From Hydrogenophilaceae bacterium (GTDB taxonomy: Bacteria; Pseudomonadota; Gammaproteobacteria; Burkholderiales; Thiobacillaceae): a stretch of DNA of 52,306 bases. The position numbers and the translations under genes were made by a program. Positions within the stretch are counted from its first letter, which is position 1. Every line of letters starts with the position of its first letter. Positions 46,699-52,306 of this stretch are shown one piece after another. The stretch is taken from assembly GCA_024709485.1 (NCBI GenBank), contig JANJWO010000053.1:1-52306 (forward strand), read 5' to 3'. A model generated the notes under the pieces. The model made no database searches. It was given only the letters and a program-made list of their open reading frames with translations, and was not told the origin of the DNA.

Positions 46699-48585
46699 AT
46701 GCCTTTAGCCATCCTCGACAAACTTGAACTCGCCTACGGCCATTGGCCGCTGCTCGACGGCGCCTCGCTGGTCATCGACACCGGCGAGCGCATCGGGCTC
46801 ATCGGCCGCAACGGCACCGGCAAGTCCAGCCTGATGAAGGTGCTGGCCGGCGCCATCAGGCCCGACGCCGGCGAGGTGTGGAAAAAACCCGGCCTGCGCC
46901 TGGCGCATGTGCCGCAGGAGCCCCAGTTCGCGCCCGGGCACAGCGTGTTCGAGGCGGTGGCCGAAGGCGTCGGCGAAGCGCAGGCATTGTTGTCCGCCTA
47001 CCATACGGTGGTGCAGCGCCTGGCCGAGGGGGACGACTCCGCGCAGGACGAGCTGGCCGAACTCACCCACGAACTGGAGGCGCAGGATGCCTGGCGGCTG
47101 AATCAGAAAGTCGAGGAGGTGCTGGCGCGCCTCGACTTGCCCGCCGACACCCTGGTGGAAACGCTGTCCGGCGGGCAGAAGAAGCGCGTGGCGCTGGCGC
47201 GCGCGCTGGCCGGCGATCCGGAACTGCTGCTGCTGGACGAGCCCACCAACCACCTCGACTTCGCCGCCATCGAATGGCTGGAGGAGCTGCTCAAGGGCTT
47301 TGCCGGGGCGCTGTTCTTCATCACCCACGACCGCCGTTTTCTCGATGCCGTGGCCAACCGCATCGTCGAACTCGACCGCGGCAGCTTGCGGGAATACCAG
47401 GGCAATTTCAGCGCTTACCAGGCGAAAAAAGCCGAGCAGCTGGAAGTCGAGGCGGCGCAGAACCGCAAGTTCGACAAGTTCTGGAAGCAGGAGGAAGCCT
47501 GGATCCGCAAGGGCATCGAGGCGCGCCGCACCCGCAACGAGGGCCGCGTGCGCAGGCTGGAGGCGCTACGCCGCAGCCGCGCCGCGCGCCGCGAGCAGCT
47601 CGGCCAGGTCGGATTGCAGCTCGATGCCGGCGAGCGTTCGGGCAAGGTGGTGGCGGAATTGGAGCAGGTCAGCTATTCGGTGCCCGGCCGCAGCCTGATC
47701 CGCGATTTCTCCGTCACTGTTTTGCGCGGCGACAAGATCGGCTTGCTGGGGCCCAACGGCGCCGGCAAGACCACGCTGATCAAGCTCATCCTCGGCGAAT
47801 TGCAGCCGGATGCCGGGCGCATCAAGCGCGGCACCAACCTGCAGGTGGCCTATTTCGACCAGTTCCGCAACGTGCTCGACGACGACGCCACGCTGCTCGA
47901 CACCATCTCGCCGGGCTCGGACTATGTCGAGATCGCCGGCCAGAAGACCCACGTCATCGGCTATCTCGAACAGTTCCTGTTCCCGCCCGAGCGCGCGCGC
48001 GCCAAGGTGTCGGCGCTGTCCGGCGGCGAGCGCAACCGCCTGCTGCTGGCGCGCCTGTTCGCGCGCCCGGCCAACGTGCTGGTGCTGGACGAGCCGACCA
48101 ACGACCTCGACATCGATACCCTGGAGCTGCTGGAGCAGCTGCTGCAGGACTATGCCGGAACGGTGATCCTGGTGTCGCACGACCGCGCCTTTCTCGACAA
48201 CGTCGTCACCGCATCCATCGCCTTCGAGGGCGACGGGCAGCTGGTCAATGTCGCCGGCGGCTACGAGGACTGGAAGCGCGAACGCGCAGCCCGCGCCAAG
48301 GCTGCCACGGCTGAGCCCAAAACGGCCGCCAGGACGGCGGCAGCGGCGGCGCGCAAGGAAAAACGCAAGCTCGGCTACAAGGAGCAGCGCGAACTGGAAG
48401 CCATCCCGCAGCGCATCCAGGCGCTGGAGCAGGAGCAGGCGGCCTTGCAGGCCCGGCTCGCCGATCCGGCCACGTATCAGCAGCCGGGCGCCGACGTGGC
48501 GGCGATGAATGCGCGCCGCGAAGAGATCGAACTGGCCTTGCTGGAATTGCTGGAGCGCTGGGAGGCGCTGGAACAAGGCGCTTGA
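46699..48585 (+). CDS. uup: ABC-F family ATPase Uup
   Basis: 628-residue soluble protein with two ABC domains in tandem. The first has Walker A GRNGTGKSSLMK (about residues 36-47), signature LSGGQKKRVALARAL and Walker B LLLLDEPTNHLD. The second has GPNGAGKTTLIK (about 352-363), LSGGERNRLLLARLF and VLVLDEPTNDLD. The interdomain linker is charged and helical, and the C-terminal coiled coil (about 550-625) is the Uup DNA-binding type. ABC-F proteins act on ribosomes; Uup also lowers precise transposon excision. No ribosome-binding site is visible because a palindrome abuts the start. Confidence 0.95.
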   Translation: MPLAILDKLELAYGHWPLLDGASLVIDTGERIGLIGRNGTGKSSLMKVLAGAIRPDAGEVWKKPGLRLAHVPQEPQFAPGHSVFEAVAEGVGEAQALLSAYHTVVQRLAEGDDSAQDELAELTHELEAQDAWRLNQKVEEVLARLDLPADTLVETLSGGQKKRVALARALAGDPELLLLDEPTNHLDFAAIEWLEELLKGFAGALFFITHDRRFLDAVANRIVELDRGSLREYQGNFSAYQAKKAEQLEVEAAQNRKFDKFWKQEEAWIRKGIEARRTRNEGRVRRLEALRRSRAARREQLGQVGLQLDAGERSGKVVAELEQVSYSVPGRSLIRDFSVTVLRGDKIGLLGPNGAGKTTLIKLILGELQPDAGRIKRGTNLQVAYFDQFRNVLDDDATLLDTISPGSDYVEIAGQKTHVIGYLEQFLFPPERARAKVSALSGGERNRLLLARLFARPANVLVLDEPTNDLDIDTLELLEQLLQDYAGTVILVSHDRAFLDNVVTASIAFEGDGQLVNVAGGYEDWKRERAARAKAATAEPKTAARTAAAAARKEKRKLGYKEQRELEAIPQRIQALEQEQAALQARLADPATYQQPGADVAAMNARREEIELALLELLERWEALEQGA

Positions 48586-48592
48586 GCGGCGT

Positions 48593-50665
48593 TCAGGCGG
48601 GGAGCTCGTGGCGCTGCGGTTGCAAGGCCGCCCTGGCGATGGCCGGCCATTCAGCGAGCCATTGCAGCAGTTCGCCCGCCGGCAGCGGCTCGCTCATGTA
48701 AAAGCCCTGCGAGTGATCGCAGCCGAGTATGGTCAGGGTGTCCCAGGCGTCCCTGGTGTCGACGCCCTCGGCCACGACCTTGAGGCCGAGGTTGTGCGCG
48801 AGATCGATGATGGAGCGCACGATCACCGCATCGTTCTCGTTCTCCTCCATGCCGATGACGAAGGACTTGTCGATTTTGATTTCGTCCACCGGCAGTTGCC
48901 GCAGATGCGCGAGCGAGGAGTAGCCGGTGCCGAAATCGTCGATGGCGAGGGTGATGCCCATGCGGTCGAGCTTGCCGAGAATGGCGAGGGCGTCGGCGGC
49001 ATTGGACATGACCGCGTTTTCGGTGATTTCCAGCGTGAGGTGCTCCGCTGACACCTCGTTGCCGGCCAGCAGCGTGGCGATGGTCGCCGGCAGTCCCAGG
49101 TCGTGCAGATTGCGCGGCGACAGATTGGCCCCCATGTTCAGCACATGGCCGCTGGCATGCAGCAGACTCAGCTGGGCGATCGCGGTCTTGAGCACCCAGC
49201 GGGTGACGTCCTCGATCAGGCCGGCCTCCTCGGCCAGCGAGATGAAGTTGTCCGGCGCCAGCAGGCCTTTCTCGGGGTGGTTCCAGCGCGCCAGCGCTTC
49301 CAGGCCGATCACGCGGCACGTGCGGTGGTCGATCTTGGGCTGATAATGCAGCACCAGCTGGTCCGAATGGATCGCTTCGCGCAGTTGGCTTTTCAGGGAC
49401 AGCATGTCGCGGCTGATCTGCTCCTGGTCGGGCGCGTAGACGGCGTGATCGCGGCCCGAGCGCTTGGCCATGTACATGGCGATATCGGCGTAGCGGATCA
49501 GTGAGCGGGTGTCCTCGGCATGCCGGGGAAACAGCGCCATGCCGGTGCTGGCGCTGATGTCGATGCCCTGCTTCCCCCACAGGAAGGCCGGCTCCAGCGC
49601 CTTGCGCAATTTTTCGGCGAACCGGGGGATGCCGGGTTCGCCGATCCCCTGCAGCACGAGGACAAACTCGTCGCCGCCCATCCTGGCGACGGTGTCTTCG
49701 GCGCGCACCAGCCTGGTCAGGCGGCGGCTGACCTCGCGCAGCAGTTCGTCGCCCACGTCGTGGCCGAGCGTGTCGTTGACTTCCTTGAAGCGGTTCAAAT
49801 CCATCAGGGCGATGCAGAAAGGCTGGCCGCTGCGGCGGGCATGCGCGATGGCCTGCTCGATCCGGTCCTGCAGCAGGCTGCGGTTGGGCAGCCCGGTCAG
49901 GGCGTCATGCATCGCCTGGACCCGCAAGCGCCGTGCCTGCTGGCCGGCGCGGCGGCTGACGTAAAGGGTGATCAGCAAGCCGATCAGCACGGCGGCCGCG
50001 ACCAGCGCGACCATCAGGTTGCGCACCTTCAGATAGGAGGCATCCGCATTTTTGACCGCGATGTCGGTCAATTCGCGCTGCAAAAGGATGAGGTCGTTGA
50101 CCCCCGCGGCGATTTTGCGCTGCAGGGGCAGCCCGCTGTTGCGGATGCGCTCGAACAGCGCGCCGTTGCCGTTTTCCATGCTCATGTCCACGATCGCCTG
50201 GACTTCGTGGTTGGAATCGCGCATGAGACGGCTGATCCGGCGCAGGATTTCCCGTTCCCGGCTGCTGAGCGGCATCTGCTCGAGGCGTTCGCGCGCCGAC
50301 AGATAGACCGAGGCGTAGCCGCTGAAGCGCTGCATTTCCGCGTCCTTGTCGAAGGGGTCGGCCATGATCGAAAGGGCATGCATGCTCAGCGCGCGTTCGT
50401 GCAGCGCGGTCAGCATGGTGTGGGCAAGCTCGGTCTTGTGATTGTTGTTGTCGACGATCTGCTTGAGGCGCTGGTCGGCCTCGGAGATATGGCGCAGTCC
50501 GAGGAAGGCCAGGATGCCCATCAGTACGAGCACGATCAGGAAGCCCGCCACAATGCGGCTTTCGATTCCGGCGTATTGCTGCTCGTGTTCCATGTTCTCC
50601 GCGCGAAGTTGTTTCCGGCGCCGCCAGGACCGGGCCTTATCGGCAATCGCGTATTCGTTCTGCAT
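48593..50665 (-). CDS. Membrane GGDEF-EAL cyclic-di-GMP protein
   Basis: 690-residue signalling protein. Two transmembrane helices (about 37-57 and 208-230) enclose a roughly 150-residue helical periplasmic sensor. The GGDEF domain (about 245-405) keeps RMGGDEF and an RxxD inhibitory site (RAED) five residues before it. The EAL domain (about 425-680) keeps GLEALARW, LEITEN, DDFGTGYSSL, KIDKSFV, AEGVD and QGFYMSEP, so both diguanylate cyclase and phosphodiesterase residues are largely present. The input signal is unknown. The ATG at 50665 gives the longest form; ATG 50593 (GGAG 3 nt upstream) is an alternative. Confidence 0.92.
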   Translation of the reverse strand: MQNEYAIADKARSWRRRKQLRAENMEHEQQYAGIESRIVAGFLIVLVLMGILAFLGLRHISEADQRLKQIVDNNNHKTELAHTMLTALHERALSMHALSIMADPFDKDAEMQRFSGYASVYLSARERLEQMPLSSREREILRRISRLMRDSNHEVQAIVDMSMENGNGALFERIRNSGLPLQRKIAAGVNDLILLQRELTDIAVKNADASYLKVRNLMVALVAAAVLIGLLITLYVSRRAGQQARRLRVQAMHDALTGLPNRSLLQDRIEQAIAHARRSGQPFCIALMDLNRFKEVNDTLGHDVGDELLREVSRRLTRLVRAEDTVARMGGDEFVLVLQGIGEPGIPRFAEKLRKALEPAFLWGKQGIDISASTGMALFPRHAEDTRSLIRYADIAMYMAKRSGRDHAVYAPDQEQISRDMLSLKSQLREAIHSDQLVLHYQPKIDHRTCRVIGLEALARWNHPEKGLLAPDNFISLAEEAGLIEDVTRWVLKTAIAQLSLLHASGHVLNMGANLSPRNLHDLGLPATIATLLAGNEVSAEHLTLEITENAVMSNAADALAILGKLDRMGITLAIDDFGTGYSSLAHLRQLPVDEIKIDKSFVIGMEENENDAVIVRSIIDLAHNLGLKVVAEGVDTRDAWDTLTILGCDHSQGFYMSEPLPAGELLQWLAEWPAIARAALQPQRHELPA

Positions 50666-50692
50666 CGGGCAAGGACGTTCCCGCCCGCGGCA

Positions 50693-51097
50693 TCAGGCTT
50701 GCCGCAGGCGCTGGCGCAGCAGCGCGGCGAGCCCCGACGCCTGCTGCATGGCCGGTTCGCGCAGGGCCTGCCCCCAGATGGGATTGGGAAAATGCGGGTC
50801 GTGCAGGAAGCGCGGCACCACATGCCAGTGCAGGTGCGGTACGACGTTGCCGAGCGAAGCGAGGTTGATCTTGTCGGGCTGCATGACGTCGCGCACCGCC
50901 TGCTCGGTTTTCCACACCGCGTCCATCAGCCGCATCCGCTCCGGCGGGGGAAGATCGGTCATTTCCTTGACGTGGCGGTTGAGGATGACGCGACAGAAGC
51001 CCGGATAGGCGGGCGTGTCGGCGACGAGTACGACGCGGCAGAAATCGTCCTGCCACAGCGCTTCGCCGCCGGGGGCGTCGCACAGCGCGCAGCTCAT
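50693..51097 (-). CDS. HIT-family protein
   Basis: 134-residue histidine-triad protein. The catalytic HxHxHxx motif is in NVVPHLHWHVVPRF (about residues 86-99); MSCALCDAPGGEALWQDD starts the domain with two Cys that could bind zinc. HIT proteins hydrolyse nucleotide phosphoramidates or dinucleotides; the exact substrate cannot be read. The ATG at 51097 overlaps the stop of the upstream Fe-S oxidoreductase gene as ATGA, so the two are co-translated. Confidence 0.92.
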   Translation of the reverse strand: MSCALCDAPGGEALWQDDFCRVVLVADTPAYPGFCRVILNRHVKEMTDLPPPERMRLMDAVWKTEQAVRDVMQPDKINLASLGNVVPHLHWHVVPRFLHDPHFPNPIWGQALREPAMQQASGLAALLRQRLRQA

Positions 51098-52306
51098 AGC
51101 AGCACGCGCTCGATGCCGCCGCTGTTGGCCTTGGCGACGTAGTCGGCCATCCAGTCCTCGCCCAGCAGCTTCCTGGCCATCTCGACCACGATGTAATCCG
51201 ATTCGACGCCGGTATCCTCGCGGTAGCGCAGCAGCCCCTGCAGGCAGGATGGGCAGGAGGTGAGCATCCTGACCTCGCCCTCGCCATGTGCAAGCCAATC
51301 GGCCTTGCCGCGCTCGATCTCCTCCTGCTTGCGGAAACGGATCTGGGTGGAGATGTCCGGGCGCGACACCGCCAGGGTGCCGGATTCGCCGCAGCAGCGG
51401 TCGGAAAGCCGCACTTCCTGGCCCATGAGCGCATTCGCCACCTTGACCGGGTTGTGGGTCTTCATCGGCGTGTGGCAGGGGTCGTGATACAGGTATTGCA
51501 CGCCTGCCACGCCCTCCAGCTTCACGCCCTTCTCCATCAGGTACTCGTGGATGTCGAGCAGGCGGCAGCCGGGGAAGATCTTCTCGAACTGGTATTTCAT
51601 GAGCTGGTCCATGCAGGTGCCGCAGGACACGATCACGGTCTTGATGTCGAGGTAGTTGAGCGTGTTGGCGACGCGGTGGAACAGCACGCGGTTGTCGGTG
51701 GTGATGGCGTCGCCGAGGTCGGCGCGGCCGTTGGCGGTCTGCGGATAGCCGCAGCACAGATAACCCGGCGGCAGCACGGTCTGCGCGCCGAGTTCATATA
51801 GCATGGCCTGGGTGGCGAGGCCGACCTGCGAGAACAGGCGCTCCGAGCCGCAGCCGGGGAAGTAGAAGACGGCATCCGAATCCTCCGTGACCTTTTGCGG
51901 GTCGCGGATCACCGGTACGATGGCGGCGTCCTCGATGTCGAGCAGCGCGCGCGAGGTGCGTTTCGGCAGCCCGCCCGGCATCGGCCGGTTGATGAAGTGA
52001 ATGACCTGCGTGCGCACGCTGGGCGCGCCGAGCGTGGCCGCCGGCTGCCGCGTGCTGCGCGCGGCCAGCCCCGACCACTTCGCCAGCCGGTAACCGAGGC
52101 GCTGTGCCTTGTAGCCCCACTCGATCATGCCCTTGCGCATCAGCTTGATCGTCGCCGGGTCCTTGAGGGTGAGGAAGGCCATCGCCGCCGCCTTGGCCGG
52201 CACGAACTTCTTCTGGCCCTGCTCGCGCAGGAAATTGCGCATGGCCACCGAGACGTCGCCGTAGTCGATGTCCACCGGGCAGGGCTTCACGCAGCGGTGG
52301 CAGATG
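51094..52306 (-). CDS. Fe-S oxidoreductase, C-terminal part (GlcF/CCG-domain type)
   Basis: 403 residues are visible; the N-terminal part lies right of the window. The visible start reads ICHRCVKPCPVDID, the second half of a ferredoxin-type [4Fe-4S] binding motif. Then come two cysteine-rich CCG domains: FFPGCGSE-like FYFPGCGSERL, YLCCGYPQ and SCGTCMDQ in the first, YHDPCHTP, RCCGESG and SCPSCLQGLLR in the second. This matches the C-terminus of large FAD-linked oxidoreductases (glycolate or 2-hydroxyacid dehydrogenase-like, DUF3683 type). Only the cluster-bearing end is visible, so the substrate is unknown. Confidence 0.85.
   Translation of the reverse strand, partial: ICHRCVKPCPVDIDYGDVSVAMRNFLREQGQKKFVPAKAAAMAFLTLKDPATIKLMRKGMIEWGYKAQRLGYRLAKWSGLAARSTRQPAATLGAPSVRTQVIHFINRPMPGGLPKRTSRALLDIEDAAIVPVIRDPQKVTEDSDAVFYFPGCGSERLFSQVGLATQAMLYELGAQTVLPPGYLCCGYPQTANGRADLGDAITTDNRVLFHRVANTLNYLDIKTVIVSCGTCMDQLMKYQFEKIFPGCRLLDIHEYLMEKGVKLEGVAGVQYLYHDPCHTPMKTHNPVKVANALMGQEVRLSDRCCGESGTLAVSRPDISTQIRFRKQEEIERGKADWLAHGEGEVRMLTSCPSCLQGLLRYREDTGVESDYIVVEMARKLLGEDWMADYVAKANSGGIERVLL

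Overview
The window is a GC-rich, gene-dense chromosomal segment of a betaproteobacterium. It looks like the Nitrosomonadales/Rhodocyclales side of the class, but the sequence does not let me fix genus or species. The evidence is gene order (dsbD-tlpA-aroQ-accB-accC-prmA-DUF3426; hemC-hemD-hemX-hemY; algZ-algR-argH; ubiE-ubiJ-ubiB; msrP-msrQ), protein content, and short gaps with many ATGA-type overlaps. It is core-genome DNA. I see no prophage, integrase, insertion sequence, CRISPR array, rRNA or tRNA.

Layout, left to right. 1-6958: the 3'-truncated rep helicase gene, apaH, a probable ornithine-lipid pair (olsB, olsA/plsC), a glycine-zipper lipoprotein, a PfkB-family sugar kinase, a short FimV-like protein and dgkA. 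7017-13453: a minus-strand glycine-cleavage operon read in the order tandem glycine riboswitch, terminator, lipA, gcvT, gcvH, gcvPA, tpx, gcvPB. 13476-22467: DUF3426 zinc-ribbon protein, prmA, accC, accB, aroQ, TlpA-like thioredoxin, a DsbD with two N-terminal alpha domains, cutA, then fxsA and an NAD(P)-dependent epimerase-like gene. 22485-31139: a 2Fe-2S/FAD reductase, the heme genes hemC-hemD-hemX-hemY, a periplasmic thioredoxin-fold protein, the AlgZ/AlgR-type two-component pair and argH. 31280-34902: a MarR regulator with a four-cysteine tail, a broken cytochrome P460-like gene, cyaY, a small LptM-like lipoprotein, lysA and an AlgP/histone-H1-like lysine-alanine repeat protein. 34978-41506: msrP-msrQ, a thioredoxin, a ureohydrolase, a PNPOx-like flavoprotein, a GNAT acetyltransferase, hda, nadA and yjdF. 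41607-52306: ubiE-ubiJ-ubiB, phoB-phoR behind a Pho box, the ABC-F protein uup, a GGDEF-EAL protein, a HIT protein and the C-terminal part of a large Fe-S oxidoreductase.

The most unusual signal is not a protein. Short imperfect palindromes, about 65-85 bp long, are built from purine-rich tandem 7- or 9-mers on the left and their inverted copies on the right. They fill nine intergenic gaps, and isolated half-arrays occur at two further places. There are at least four sequence classes: GTGAGGC heptamers, ACAGAGG-type, ACAAAGAGG-type and CGCGGAG-type. All five junctions of the glycine-cleavage operon carry one, and a fifth-of-a-hundred-base heptamer array (35 nt) also lies inside lipA, where it is translated in frame. 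These elements look like small dispersed repeats that shape the 5' and 3' ends of genes: one supplies the accC stop codon and one supplies the likely apaH ribosome-binding site.

Other points of note: a glycine riboswitch placed ahead of a lipoyl synthase gene; a pseudogenised P460-like gene beside an intact regulator and a perfect palindrome; gene content matching the Pseudomonas algZ-algR-hemC-hemD...algP and cyaY-lppL-lysA neighbourhoods; and duplicated DsbD alpha domains. All family assignments come from reading translated sequence and motifs; no database search was run.
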